Below, piece by piece: positions 35,360-45,053 of a stretch of DNA of 64,000 bases. How positions within the stretch are numbered: position 1 is the stretch's first letter; each line of letters starts with the position of its first letter. This DNA comes from Acidithiobacillus ferrianus. Its GTDB lineage: Bacteria > Pseudomonadota > Gammaproteobacteria > Acidithiobacillales > Acidithiobacillaceae. The stretch is taken from assembly GCF_010378095.1 (NCBI RefSeq), contig NZ_WNJL01000011.1, forward strand, positions 1-64,000. The letters run 5' to 3'. The notes beneath the pieces are model-generated. The model was not told where the DNA came from. It worked only from the letters and a program-made list of their open reading frames with translations, and made no database searches. A program made the position numbers and the translations under genes.

Positions 35360-37420
35360 TCACCCTCCCGTATGGATCTGGGGACCACTCTGTATGGCGG
35401 CGTGCAAACGTGCCAGCAGTTCATCCCAATCTACCCGGCGATTGTACCCCACTATATCCACTCTGGGCAGTCCTTGCCCCTGAAGGATCACGAAACCGCC
35501 GTCCGCCGGCCGCACCCCGGACAACTCGGCCATACCGTCCTTGAGCGTCACCCCCAGGCCCAGGTGGGCGTAGGCGAAGGTCTTGAACATACGCAGGAAC
35601 AATCCCTGAAAAAATCCGCCGATACCATTGCCGCCACCAAGTTTGGTGATGCTCTGGACTGCCGCATAACTGATTTCCTGGGACACACCGTGCGCGGGAA
35701 CCGTATGAAACTCGGCCTGGAAAGCCTCCGGCGACCAGTTCAGCAACGCGAGGTGTCGCACATTCCCGTCCAGTACCCCGCTGATATAGCCAAAATGAAA
35801 AGCGTCCGTCAACGGTTTCAGCCGCACACCACGAATCTCGACATCGGCGCGCAGCAGGGGCAGAGCGCCCAGAAAATTCTCGATATGCAGGTATCCCACC
35901 CGCACCTCGCCGCCGAACACGTGGGCGGAAAGCTCGCCACTCGTGTGGATGTCCCCGGCATGGTACCGCAAATCCGGAATGGAGGCCGAGACCGTTCCGG
36001 TAAAGGGCGGCCAATGCAGGGTTCGCGTCAATTGCGTCATGCTGACCCCGTGCAGGTCGCCGCTCATGTCGAAACCGGATCGCGGTCCCGTCCAGCGCAC
36101 CGCCAGCCGCCGAAAATCCAGCCCCCCTCCCAACATCGCCAAGGTGAAGGGCTGTCGCAGCATAAAGCCCTGGGGGTGAAGCGCCAGTTCCGCATGCAGC
36201 GGGCCCACGGGGATGCGATACAGGGCCGCGGATCGCCAGCCGACCGTGGCGGCGGACGCTTTCCGGGTGCGATTCCAGGCACCCCGGCTCTCCGCGCCGG
36301 TCACAGCGAGAAGTCCCTTCGGACTGGAAAGGGCCGCGTCGCGCAGGTCCCATTGCAGCGCATTCAGGCCACCCTCTCCCTCCGCGGAAAAGCGCAAACG
36401 TCCCGAGGCTTGCAACCGCGCGGCGAGCCCTCCGGGGGATGTCAGCGGCTTGATCCAATTCGCATACAACGGCGCCATGGCGACTTCCACCCGTTCCAGT
36501 TGCCAGTGCGGCACCCCGTTCCGGGTCGGCCACTGCAATGCGAAGCCGCCATGGCCCAGACCCGGCCACTGAATGGTTCCTCCCGCCAGTTGCCAGACGC
36601 TGCCCTTCTGTTGCCAGTGCGCGCGCATCCGCAGCGGGGTGACGGGGGCCTGCCAGTACCACGGACTCCAGAGTATCCCGCCCTGGGTCCAGCGCACCTG
36701 CGCGACACCACGCCATTGACCCGCGTACACCCCCTCGCCGCGCAGATGCAGGGCGACACCCTGGGCGGCCTGCAGGCCATCCGGGCTGTTGAACTGCAAC
36801 CGGCTCCCGCTCAATACGAGGCTGATCCGCCGCGCCCGCGCCCAACTCGCCCCCTGGGCCTGGAGCCGCCACCGCGCCTCGCCCGACACCTGCCAGGCAG
36901 CGGGCAGTCGCATAAAGGCATGCGCGAGGCCCGCGACCGGCAGGCTACCCGCACTCGTCAGACGCCATTGCCCTGTGGCGGCGCTCCGGACCCGCACGTG
37001 GACGCTCCCGAACCGCGCGCCGCGCACCGTCAGCACGGCTTGACCGCTACCACCCACGCGTTGCAACCGTACCTGTCCGTGACCATTCAGCGCACCCCAC
37101 GGGCTACCGCCCACAACCAGGCTACCCTGCCGGCAGGACCAGCCCGATGCGGTCCGGAGCACACATTGCAATCGGGCATGCCGCCAAAGGACACGTTTGC
37201 CCACCCGCAGCGTACCCGTCGCCCAGTCAAGCCGGTTGCCCTGCGCCGTGGTGGTCAGCGTTGCGCGCAGGTGCTGCGCGGTCCAGCCCGCCCCACTGAG
37301 TCGCGCCGCGCGGATTTCCAGGGTCTGCGCCCCGGCCACGCCAGAAACGGCGAACTCCAGGCACAGCGCCAGCAGCCATCCGACAATTTTCGGCGTAGCC
37401 GCACGGCGCTGGCGCACCAT
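35360..37420 (-). CDS. YdbH-like AsmA-family intermembrane lipid transport protein
   Basis: A 686-aa periplasmic protein anchored at its N-terminus (signal or anchor helix IVGWLLALCLEFAVSGVAGA), consisting of repeated short beta-strands as in AsmA/TamB/YdbH bridges. The C-terminal part (VLDGNVRHLALLNWSP near 590; GGFVILQGQGLPRVDIVGYN; DWDELLARL) matches YdbH. It is shorter than E. coli YdbH (about 880 aa), so the bridge would be shorter. It starts four bases after cysM and is followed by the YdbL-family lipoprotein. Confidence 0.75.
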   Translation of the reverse strand: MVRQRRAATPKIVGWLLALCLEFAVSGVAGAQTLEIRAARLSGAGWTAQHLRATLTTTAQGNRLDWATGTLRVGKRVLWRHARLQCVLRTASGWSCRQGSLVVGGSPWGALNGHGQVRLQRVGGSGQAVLTVRGARFGSVHVRVRSAATGQWRLTSAGSLPVAGLAHAFMRLPAAWQVSGEARWRLQAQGASWARARRISLVLSGSRLQFNSPDGLQAAQGVALHLRGEGVYAGQWRGVAQVRWTQGGILWSPWYWQAPVTPLRMRAHWQQKGSVWQLAGGTIQWPGLGHGGFALQWPTRNGVPHWQLERVEVAMAPLYANWIKPLTSPGGLAARLQASGRLRFSAEGEGGLNALQWDLRDAALSSPKGLLAVTGAESRGAWNRTRKASAATVGWRSAALYRIPVGPLHAELALHPQGFMLRQPFTLAMLGGGLDFRRLAVRWTGPRSGFDMSGDLHGVSMTQLTRTLHWPPFTGTVSASIPDLRYHAGDIHTSGELSAHVFGGEVRVGYLHIENFLGALPLLRADVEIRGVRLKPLTDAFHFGYISGVLDGNVRHLALLNWSPEAFQAEFHTVPAHGVSQEISYAAVQSITKLGGGNGIGGFFQGLFLRMFKTFAYAHLGLGVTLKDGMAELSGVRPADGGFVILQGQGLPRVDIVGYNRRVDWDELLARLHAAIQSGPQIHTGG

Positions 37421-37424
37421 CGTG

Positions 37425-38309
37425 TCAGGCCGGGAAAACACCCAGGGAGAGATAGCGGTCACCCCGATCACAAATCATGACGACAATCACCCCCGTCTCC
37501 AGCTTTTGCGCCACGCGTATCGCCGCCGCCACCGCGCCACCGGAGGAAATACCGGCCAGGATTCCTTCTTCCCGCGCCAGGCGGCGGGTCATTTCCTCGG
37601 CTTCCTCCTGACTCACATCCACGATACGATCCACGGACTCGGGATGATAGATGCTTGGCAAATATGCTTTTGGCCAGCGGCGAATGCCGGGAATCTTGGC
37701 ACCCTCCGCCGGTTGCACGCCGACGATCTGAATCCCGGGCGATACTTCCCGCAGATAGCGGGAGGTACCCATGATGGTCCCCGTCGTCCCCATGGATGAA
37801 ACGAAGTGGGTCACGGTCCCTCGGGTGTCACGCCAGATTTCCGGCCCGGTACCGAGATAATGCGCTTCGGGATTATCGGGATTGGAAAACTGGTCCAGCA
37901 TGAAGCCTTCTCCCGCCGCCACCATCTGGTGGGCAAGGTCGATGGCGCCTTCAATGCTCTGGGCTGCGGGGGTGAGAATGAGTTCGGCGCCATAGGCACG
38001 CATCAACTGACGCCTTTCGAGACTCATATTCTCCGGCATGATCAACGTCATGGACAATCCGCGCAGCGATGCCGCCATGGCCAGGGCGATGCCGGTATTC
38101 CCGCTGGTGGGTTCGATCAGGCGCGTGGCGGTGGTGATGGTGCCACGTTCCAGCGCCCGGCGAATCATATTCACGGCCGGGCGATCCTTGACGGAGCCGG
38201 CGGGATTGTTCCCCTCCAGCTTACCGAAAATCCGCACACCGGCATGCGGCGACAAGCGCCGGAGCGCACATAGGGGCGTGTTGCCTACCCAGTCTTCCAG
38301 ACCACCCAT
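37425..38309 (-). CDS. cysM: Cysteine synthase B (O-acetylserine sulfhydrylase)
   Basis: A PLP-dependent enzyme of 294 aa making cysteine from O-acetylserine and sulfide or thiosulfate. AAAGGAGA precedes ATG 38309. The N-terminal VGNTPLCALRRL, the PLP lysine in NPAGSVKDRPAVNMI, the substrate loop EPTSGNTGIALAMAA and the phosphate-binding loop SSMGTTGTIMGTSRYL are present. The short length and lack of the CysK C-terminal extension favour CysM. Confidence 0.92.
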   Translation of the reverse strand: MGGLEDWVGNTPLCALRRLSPHAGVRIFGKLEGNNPAGSVKDRPAVNMIRRALERGTITTATRLIEPTSGNTGIALAMAASLRGLSMTLIMPENMSLERRQLMRAYGAELILTPAAQSIEGAIDLAHQMVAAGEGFMLDQFSNPDNPEAHYLGTGPEIWRDTRGTVTHFVSSMGTTGTIMGTSRYLREVSPGIQIVGVQPAEGAKIPGIRRWPKAYLPSIYHPESVDRIVDVSQEEAEEMTRRLAREEGILAGISSGGAVAAAIRVAQKLETGVIVVMICDRGDRYLSLGVFPA

Positions 38310-38408
38310 CTCTGTCTCCTTTGGCGCAATATTCAATAACCGCATCATAGACCCAAGCCGTGAAGTCCGGCTATCCTTATCCGGCACAAACGCCGGGAAG
38401 ACACACCT

Positions 38409-39110
38409 ATGTCCGCAGAGGATCATCACGAACACCACCACCAGGAACGTACGGGCTGGCTGCGCGCCGGTGTGCTGGGCGCCAACGACGGGCTGCTCTC
38501 CACGGCCGGCCTGCTGAGCGGCGTCATCGCCGGCCAGGCGAATCATGACCAGATACTGCTGGCCGGCATCGCCGCACTGCTGGCCGGGGCATTCTCCATG
38601 GCGGCGGGAGAGTACGTGTCCGTCAGCTCCCAGGCGGACAGCCAGAAGGCACAGATCCACATCGAGGCGCAGGAAATCCGCAAAAATCCGGAGCTGGAGC
38701 AACTGGAGTTATGCCGCATCTATATGGCGCGCGGGTTGGAGGAATCCCTGGCGCGGCAGGTTTCCCACCAGCTCATGCAGCACGACGCGCTCGCCGCCCA
38801 TGCCCGCGACGAATTGGGTCTGACCGAAGTGGCGGCCGCACGGCCGGTGCAGGCGGCCCTGGCCTCGGCGGTCTCTTTCATCAGCGGGGCATTGCCGCCG
38901 GTCTGGATTGCCGCGCTGTCGCCTCGACGCTTCGCGCTGTTCGCCCTGTTCGTCATCACCCTCATGCTACTGACCGTCCTCGGGGCGGTCGCCGCACGGG
39001 CGGGGGGCTCTTCCGCACGCAAGGGCGCGCTTCGGGTATTGTTCTGGGGCGCCACCTCTTTGGCCGCGACCGCGCTCATCGGTCATCTGCTCGGGCAAGC
39101 CGCCGTGTAG
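38409..39110 (+). CDS. VIT1/CCC1-family iron/manganese transporter
   Basis: A 233-aa membrane protein of the VIT family with five predicted helices. A His-rich N-terminus (DHHEHHHQER) precedes the helix-1 signature GVLGANDGLLSTAGLLSGV; AAGEYVSVSSQADSQKAQI ends helix 2 and begins the cytosolic metal-binding stretch rich in Glu (IEAQEIRKNPELEQLEL). It probably exports or sequesters Fe2+ or Mn2+, relevant to iron-rich acidic habitats. Monocistronic, divergent from cysM. Confidence 0.88.
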   Translation: MSAEDHHEHHHQERTGWLRAGVLGANDGLLSTAGLLSGVIAGQANHDQILLAGIAALLAGAFSMAAGEYVSVSSQADSQKAQIHIEAQEIRKNPELEQLELCRIYMARGLEESLARQVSHQLMQHDALAAHARDELGLTEVAAARPVQAALASAVSFISGALPPVWIAALSPRRFALFALFVITLMLLTVLGAVAARAGGSSARKGALRVLFWGATSLAATALIGHLLGQAAV

Positions 39111-39149
39111 CGGCAGCGGCCCGTGACGCTAACTCAGGAGTACATCGAC

Positions 39150-39860
39150 ATGCACGCCTTCCCACAGGGTAACACCTGGCATATTCATCCGGACCCCGCC
39201 ACCCTGGCCCAGAGATTGACGGTGGCCATCGCCCGCAGCGCCCGAGAGGCCATTGCCACCCGCGGCGGTTTTCATCTGGTGGTAGCGGGGGGGGGCACGC
39301 CGCAGGCGGCCTATGCCCTGCTTCCCCAGTGGGGCGGGGACTGGCAGTGCTGGCATATCTATCATGGAGATGAACGCTGCCTGCCTCCCGAGGATGCAGA
39401 GCGTAACAGCCTGATGCTGGAGAAGACCTGGCTGTCCAAGGTACCCATTCCGGCGCGGCAGATTCATCACATTCCCGCCGAACGAGGGGCCGAGGCGGCC
39501 GCCCGCGACTATGCCACGGCTCTCCCGGCGCACGCCTTCGACCTCGTGCTGCTGGGGGTGGGTGAGGATGGGCACACGGCCAGCCTGTTCCCCGGCCACG
39601 ACTGGGGCATGGAAAAAGGCAGCCCCGCCACCATCGCCATTCTCGACGCCGCCAAGGCCCCGCCCCAAAGGGTGAGCCTGAGCGGCTGGCGATTACGGTA
39701 CACACGGGAAATGTTCTTTCTGGCCGCTGGCAGCGGCAAACGACCGGCACTCGCGGCCTGGTTGCGGGGCGAGGCCCTACCAGCCGCCACCGTGGGCACT
39801 ACGGCCGACATCTGGCTGGATGCCGCGGCCTGGCCGGGAACGCCGCCCGCACCGGTCTGA
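39150..39860 (+). CDS. pgl: 6-phosphogluconolactonase
   Basis: A 236-aa cytoplasmic enzyme of the pentose phosphate pathway, hydrolysing 6-phosphogluconolactone. ATG 39150 is chosen for CAGGAG ten bases upstream. Motifs: LVVAGGGTPQAAYALLPQ, IYHGDERCLPPEDAERN (catalytic and phosphate-binding region), and LVLLGVGEDGHTASLFPG. It is not in an operon with zwf or gnd here. Confidence 0.93.
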   Translation: MHAFPQGNTWHIHPDPATLAQRLTVAIARSAREAIATRGGFHLVVAGGGTPQAAYALLPQWGGDWQCWHIYHGDERCLPPEDAERNSLMLEKTWLSKVPIPARQIHHIPAERGAEAAARDYATALPAHAFDLVLLGVGEDGHTASLFPGHDWGMEKGSPATIAILDAAKAPPQRVSLSGWRLRYTREMFFLAAGSGKRPALAAWLRGEALPAATVGTTADIWLDAAAWPGTPPAPV

Positions 39861-39865
39861 GTCGC

Positions 39866-39900
39866 GGCGGGCCTGCCCCCGCTGGCGCGGCAGGCCCGCC
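39866..39900. terminator. Strong GC hairpin between convergent genes
   Basis: A 12-bp perfect stem (GGCGGGCCTGCC with GGCAGGCCCGCC) and an 11-base loop between pgl and the convergent qmcA-like gene. No T-run follows, so rho-independent termination is likely but inefficient. Confidence 0.55.
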
Positions 39901-39905
39901 CCGGA

Positions 39906-40838
39906 CTACGCCACAGCGCCCCGCCCATCCACCTGTTTGACCATGGACAACGCGGTGCCCACCAGAGCGCCGATGTTGCCGAGATCCGCCGGAATCACCA
40001 GACTGGTGCCCGCCTTGGCGAGATTGCCCCATTTTTCGATGTAATCCTTGGCGAGTTGCATCTGCAACGCTTCGATGCCGCCGGGTTCCTGCGCGGCGTC
40101 GCCGATGACCCGGATGGCTGCCGCGGTGGCTTCCGCCACCAGTTGAATGGCCGCCGCCTCACCCTGGGCGCGTAATATTTCCGCCTGCTTGCGACCATCG
40201 GCGACATTGATGTCCTGCTGCCGTTGTCCCTCGGACGTGTTGATTTGCTGCTGCCGCTGTCCCTCGGACTTGGCAATCAACGCCCGCTTTTCCCGTTCCG
40301 CGGTGATCTGCAGTTCCATCGCGCGAATGATTTCCTGGGGCGGGGTAATGTCCTTGATTTCATAGCGCAACACCTTGACGCCCCAGTTAGTCGCCGCTTC
40401 ATCCACCGACGAAGCGACAGCGGTGTTCAGCAACTGCCGGGACGATAGCGCCGCATCCAGATGCAGCTTGCCGATTTCCGAGCGCATGGTGGTCTGCGCC
40501 AGCTGGATCACCGCCGTGAAGGGATTGCTGGAACCATACGCCGCTTTTACCGAGTCGGTAATCTGCAAATAGAGCACCCCATCCACGGTCATGGTGGTAT
40601 TGTCGAAGGAGATGCAGACTTGCGCCGGCACCTCCATGGGCACCTCGCGCATGTCAAAACGGAAGGCGATCCGATCCAGAAAGGGAATGATGAAATTCAG
40701 TCCCGGCTCCAGCACGGTATGGTACTTGCCGAGCCGCTCCACGACCCAGGCGCGCTGTTGGGGCACGACCCGGATCGTGGTACGCAGAATGAAGAAAGCC
40801 GCAACAACAACGATCAGGATGACAATGAGGGAGGACAT
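39906..40838 (-). CDS. SPFH/Band 7 (stomatin-like, QmcA family) protein
   Basis: A 310-aa membrane-anchored protein. One N-terminal helix (LIVILIVVVAAFFIL) is followed by the SPFH domain (VVPQQRAWVVERLGKYH, then GLNFIIPFLDRIAFRFDMRE) and a long coiled coil with repeated EGQRQQxIN units. A conserved tail (PADLGNIGALVGTALSMVKQ) follows. QmcA-type proteins scaffold membrane microdomains, and pairing with an NfeD protein is typical. The start overlaps the NfeD gene by 25 bases. Confidence 0.9.
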   Translation of the reverse strand: MSSLIVILIVVVAAFFILRTTIRVVPQQRAWVVERLGKYHTVLEPGLNFIIPFLDRIAFRFDMREVPMEVPAQVCISFDNTTMTVDGVLYLQITDSVKAAYGSSNPFTAVIQLAQTTMRSEIGKLHLDAALSSRQLLNTAVASSVDEAATNWGVKVLRYEIKDITPPQEIIRAMELQITAEREKRALIAKSEGQRQQQINTSEGQRQQDINVADGRKQAEILRAQGEAAAIQLVAEATAAAIRVIGDAAQEPGGIEALQMQLAKDYIEKWGNLAKAGTSLVIPADLGNIGALVGTALSMVKQVDGRGAVA

Positions 40839-41275
40839 GGTGGCTCCTTGCCAGAATTTTGTCGGGGTAACACCCCTAAATGTAGCAAGTTATCTGTCTT
40901 CGCAATGATGACGGCGCGGTCCCCCAGGGCAGGGGGTGGACCGTCATCCACGATAGCCAGCCACTCGCTGCCGCGATAGTGCACGCTGTACCGCTGATGG
41001 TTGTCTGGTCCGCTGATGATGTCCACCTCTTGCCCCAAATCAAAATCACCGAGCCCCTTGGCCTTGGCGCCCAAACGATGGCGCACCCACATCCCCGCGG
41101 GGAGCAGCACCAGGCAGAACCCCAGAAAAACCCAATGCAGCACGGTGCCCGGCAACAGTAAACCGGTAATGGCGGTAAACAGGGCCGCCAGCGCCACCGC
41201 CGCCAGGTAGAAAGTGCCCGTAAAAAGCTCCGCCAGTCCGGCGGCGAAGGCAATGACGACATAGACCATAAGCAT
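40814..41275 (-). CDS. NfeD-like membrane protein
   Basis: A 153-aa protein; GGAGG six bases before ATG 41275. Two to three helices (MVYVVIAFAAGLAELF, YLAAVALAALFTAITG, WVFLGFCLVLLPAGMW) precede a soluble OB-fold (LGQEVDIISGPDNHQRYSVH, then EWLAIVDDG). Short NfeD proteins partner with QmcA-type SPFH proteins, encoded just downstream with overlap. Confidence 0.85.
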   Translation of the reverse strand: MLMVYVVIAFAAGLAELFTGTFYLAAVALAALFTAITGLLLPGTVLHWVFLGFCLVLLPAGMWVRHRLGAKAKGLGDFDLGQEVDIISGPDNHQRYSVHYRGSEWLAIVDDGPPPALGDRAVIIAKTDNLLHLGVLPRQNSGKEPPCPPSLSS

Positions 41276-41290
41276 CGTCACCCTCCGGGA

Positions 41291-43498
41291 CTAACTCGCC
41301 TCGGTCAACTGCAAATAGATCGCCCCCAGGGGCGGCAGCACCAGCGCCAGCGAATAAGGCAACCCCATCCAGGCCTGGGATTGAGCCGGCTGCGGCACGT
41401 TGCCGACATCGCCGCCGTGATAAGCGCCCGCGTCACTGTTGAAGATCTCCCGATAGCGGCCCGCAACAGGCACTCCGAGACGATAATCGTGCCGCGGTAC
41501 CGGCGTGAAATTGAACACGGCGAGCACGAAACCTCCGTCCCGATCCCAGCGCAGGAAACTCAGCACGGACTGGTCCGCATCGTGACAATCCACCCAGGAG
41601 AAGCCTTCACTCTGGAAGTCCTGCGCATGCAAGGCCGGGATATCCCGATACAATCGCGCCAGATCCCGATTCAAGCGCTGAATACCCTGGTGCCAGTCCC
41701 ACCGCAGCAAGTCCCAATCCAGGGCCCGCCCGCAATCCCACTCCGCCCCCTGACCAAACTCGTTGCCCATGAAATTCAGCTTCTTGCCGGGGTGCGCGAA
41801 CTGGTAACTGAAGAGCAAGCGCAGGTTGGCGAAGCGTTGCCAGGCGTCCCCCGGCATCTTGTCCAACAGCGAACGCTTGCCATGTACCACCTCGTCGTGG
41901 GAAAGCGGCAAAATGAAGTTTTCCGAGTACGCGTACAGTTGACTGAAGGTGAGGTCGTTCTGATGAAAGCGGCGATAGACCGGATCCTGCGCCAGATAAG
42001 CGAGGGTATCGTTCATCCAGCCCATGTTCCACTTCATGGAAAAACCCAGCCCCCCGACATAGGTGGGGCGCGAGACCATCGGCCACGCCGTGGACTCCTC
42101 GGCGATGGTCAGAATGCCGGGATGACGCGCATTGAGGACCACATTCATCTCGCGCAGAAAATCAATGGCTTCCAGATTCTCCCGGCCACCGTACTGATTA
42201 GGAATCCATTCGCCTTCCTGGCGCGAGTAATCGCGGTAGAGCAGGGACGCCACCGCGTCCACACGCAACCCGTCGATGTGGAAACTGTCCGCCCAGTAGC
42301 AGGCGTTGGCCAGGAGAAAGCCGCGCACCTCGTTGCGCCCGAAGTTGAAGATATACGTGCCCCAGTCGCTGTGCTCACCCTCGCGCGGGTCGGCATGTTC
42401 ATACAGCGCGGTGCCATCAAAACGTGCCAGCCCCCAGTCATCCTTGGGGAAATGACCCGGCACCCAATCCAGCAACACGCCAATGCCCGCCTGATGAAAA
42501 TGATCCACGAAGGCCCGGAAGTCGTCGGGGGCGCCAAAACGGCTGGTGGGCGCAAAATAACCGCTCACCTGATACCCCCAGGATTCATCCAGGGGGTGCT
42601 CCATCACCGGCATTAACTCGATGTGGGTATAACCCATGTCTTTACAGTAGGCCGTCAGGCGCTCCGCCAGCACCTCATAACTCAGGAAACGGCCTGCCGC
42701 ATCCCGTTGCCACGAGCCGAGGTGCACCTCGTAGAGATTCATTGGGGCATGCTGCCAGTCCCGGCCGGCACGCGCCGCCATCCACTCCTGATCCGCCCAG
42801 ACGTGGTTGTTTTCCACGATCCGTGCCGCGGTACTGGGCCGCAGCTCAAAGGCATGGGCGTAAGGATCGGTCTTGACAAACACGGCACCGGACGCACGGT
42901 GGCGCATCTCAAATTTGTAGATCTCGCCCACCCCGAGTTCCGGAATGAACAGTTCCCAGAGCCCGCTTACCCCACGCGCACGCATGGGATGCGCGCGACC
43001 GTCCCAGCCGTTGAAGTCACCCACCACACTAACCCGCTCGGCGTTGGGCGCCCAAACGGCGAACAGCACACCATCCACCCCTTCATGATGGCGGCGGTGT
43101 GCACCAAGGTGTCGATAGGCCTCATACAGACGGCCTTCGCCAAAGAGATAGATCTCCAGATCCCCCAGCACCGGGCCGAACACGTAGGGGTCATAGCGCT
43201 CGTGGGTCCCACGGCAATCCTCCCAACGCACGCGGTAGGGCAGGGGCAAGGCTTCGCCCCAATGTACGAAGATACCATCGCCATGGACCAGTTCCATGGC
43301 CGCCCAGCCCGCCGATGTCTGCACCTCGGCCCGGAGCGCACCCGGCAGGAAAGCCCGCTGCACCACCTGCTGGCCCACCCTGTGCTGGCCCAGCCAGGCC
43401 AAGGGATCGTGGTGACGCGCCCCACGGATGGCCAGGAGGTCTTCACCGTCGTCAGGTACGCCGATCACCGCACTCGCACGCTCTTGCATTGCCGCCAC
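41291..43498 (-). CDS. glgB: 1,4-alpha-glucan branching enzyme
   Basis: A GH13 enzyme of about 735 aa that makes alpha-1,6 branches in glycogen. GTG 43498 has GGGAGG five bases upstream; ATG 43489 is an alternative. N-terminal carbohydrate-binding domains precede the core ([20 protein letters not shown]). Catalytic residues lie in [17 protein letters not shown] (nucleophile Asp), [13 protein letters not shown] (acid Glu) and [12 protein letters not shown] (Asp). It is divergent from glgC, with both promoters in a shared 240-base gap. Confidence 0.96.
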   Translation of the reverse strand: MAAMQERASAVIGVPDDGEDLLAIRGARHHDPLAWLGQHRVGQQVVQRAFLPGALRAEVQTSAGWAAMELVHGDGIFVHWGEALPLPYRVRWEDCRGTHERYDPYVFGPVLGDLEIYLFGEGRLYEAYRHLGAHRRHHEGVDGVLFAVWAPNAERVSVVGDFNGWDGRAHPMRARGVSGLWELFIPELGVGEIYKFEMRHRASGAVFVKTDPYAHAFELRPSTAARIVENNHVWADQEWMAARAGRDWQHAPMNLYEVHLGSWQRDAAGRFLSYEVLAERLTAYCKDMGYTHIELMPVMEHPLDESWGYQVSGYFAPTSRFGAPDDFRAFVDHFHQAGIGVLLDWVPGHFPKDDWGLARFDGTALYEHADPREGEHSDWGTYIFNFGRNEVRGFLLANACYWADSFHIDGLRVDAVASLLYRDYSRQEGEWIPNQYGGRENLEAIDFLREMNVVLNARHPGILTIAEESTAWPMVSRPTYVGGLGFSMKWNMGWMNDTLAYLAQDPVYRRFHQNDLTFSQLYAYSENFILPLSHDEVVHGKRSLLDKMPGDAWQRFANLRLLFSYQFAHPGKKLNFMGNEFGQGAEWDCGRALDWDLLRWDWHQGIQRLNRDLARLYRDIPALHAQDFQSEGFSWVDCHDADQSVLSFLRWDRDGGFVLAVFNFTPVPRHDYRLGVPVAGRYREIFNSDAGAYHGGDVGNVPQPAQSQAWMGLPYSLALVLPPLGAIYLQLTEAS

Positions 43499-43741
43499 CG
43501 CATCCTCCCTTCCCACCCGACGACGCGAAACCGTTTCTACCCTTCTTGAGTATCGTGCGCCCATTCTTTGAGCATAACACATTCGGACGAGGACGCGGGC
43601 CCTTCGCGCTGGTTGAGATGATTTCCCACCAGAGTCTTGCCGCCACCGGTCAAGTTCAGTACCTTAAAAGCAGGAGCGGCGTGAAAATCTCACTATGTAC
43701 TGCGGACGAGAAGACGTCTGTGCCGAAATAAGGAGCGGGTC

Positions 43742-45049
43742 ATGTCGGAAGAAGGCAGTCTAGGGACGGGCAATTCACCTCGCTTTGTTAGCAACTTGAC
43801 CAAGAACACGTTGGCGCTGGTGCTGGCCGGAGGGCGAGGCAGCCGCCTCGGACCGCTGACCGATTGGCGCGCCAAACCCGCCGTCCCTTTCGGCGGCAAA
43901 TTCCGCATCGTCGACTTTTGTCTCTCCAATTGTCTTAACTCCGGTATTCGCCGCATCGGTGTCCTCACCCAGTACAAATCGCACAGCCTGATTCGCCATA
44001 TCCAGCTCGGCTGGGGCTTCCTGCGCGGTGAATTCAGCGAGTTCACCGAGATTCTTCCCGCGCAACAACGCATGAATACCGGCTGGTACAAAGGCACCGC
44101 CGATGCCATCTTCCAGAATATCGACATTCTCCGCGCCCATAAACCGCGCTATGTGATCATACTGGCCGGCGATCACATCTACAAAATGGACTACGGGCAG
44201 ATGCTCGCCGAACACGTTCAAAGCCAGGCGGATATGAGTGTCGCCTGCGTCGAGGTGCCCCTGGAAGAAGCCCGGGGGTTTGGCGTGATGACCATCGATC
44301 ACGAGGATCGTGTCATCGATTTCACCGAGAAACCCAGCGAGCCCGCGCCCACCCCCAATTACCCCGATCGCGCCCTGGCCAGCATGGGTATTTACGTCTT
44401 CAACACCGACTTCCTGTATGAACAGTTGATCCGCGATGCCGACAGCCGCGACTCCAGCCATGATTTCGGCAATGACCTCATTCCCTACATGGTGCCGCGC
44501 TACCGGGTGATGGCCCATCGCTTCCGCAATAGCTGCATCGCCAGCGCCGAGGGCGCCAGCGGCCGCTGTTACTGGCGGGACGTGGGCACGGTGGATGCCT
44601 ACTGGTCCGCCAATATCGACCTGGTGCATGTCACCCCGAATCTCGACCTGTATGACAGCCGCTGGCCCATCTGGACGTATCAGGAGCAGCTGCCCCCGGC
44701 CAAATTCGTCTTTGACGACGAAGGCCGGCGCGGCATGGCGCTGGACAGTATCGTCTCCGGCGGTTGCATCATCAGCGGCGCCACCGTCCGCCGCTCGCTG
44801 CTGTTCTCCAACGTGCGGGTCAATGACGGCCACACCCTCATCGAGGATTCGGTCATCCTGCCCAATGTGCGCATGGGGGAGGGCGCCCGCCTGCGCAAGG
44901 TCGTGGTGGACAAGGGCACCATCATTCCGAACGGTCTGGTGGTGGGTGAAGATCCCGCCGAGGATGCCCGCCGCTTTTACCGCACGCCCAATGGGGTGAC
45001 CCTGATTACCCCGGAACTGCTCGGCCAACAACTCCATTTCGTGAGGTGA
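43742..45049 (+). CDS. glgC: Glucose-1-phosphate adenylyltransferase (ADP-glucose pyrophosphorylase)
   Basis: A 435-aa enzyme catalysing the committed step of glycogen synthesis, ATP + glucose-1-phosphate to ADP-glucose. AAGGAG precedes ATG 43742. The nucleotidyltransferase motif is [19 protein letters not shown], with [19 protein letters not shown] and [14 protein letters not shown] following. The C-terminal left-handed beta-helix (from about 320) is typical. It leads an operon glgC-GH57-GH57-ROK-murI with gaps of four bases or less, or overlaps. Confidence 0.97.
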   Translation: MSEEGSLGTGNSPRFVSNLTKNTLALVLAGGRGSRLGPLTDWRAKPAVPFGGKFRIVDFCLSNCLNSGIRRIGVLTQYKSHSLIRHIQLGWGFLRGEFSEFTEILPAQQRMNTGWYKGTADAIFQNIDILRAHKPRYVIILAGDHIYKMDYGQMLAEHVQSQADMSVACVEVPLEEARGFGVMTIDHEDRVIDFTEKPSEPAPTPNYPDRALASMGIYVFNTDFLYEQLIRDADSRDSSHDFGNDLIPYMVPRYRVMAHRFRNSCIASAEGASGRCYWRDVGTVDAYWSANIDLVHVTPNLDLYDSRWPIWTYQEQLPPAKFVFDDEGRRGMALDSIVSGGCIISGATVRRSLLFSNVRVNDGHTLIEDSVILPNVRMGEGARLRKVVVDKGTIIPNGLVVGEDPAEDARRFYRTPNGVTLITPELLGQQLHFVR

Positions 45050-45053
45050 CCCC

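Noticed and set aside
35264..37480. 738-codon plus-strand ORF opposite the YdbH-like gene
   Set aside because: The minus strand gives a protein with a signal sequence, YdbH C-terminal motifs and operon context; the plus-strand reading is Arg/Pro/Gln-rich without any recognisable fold.
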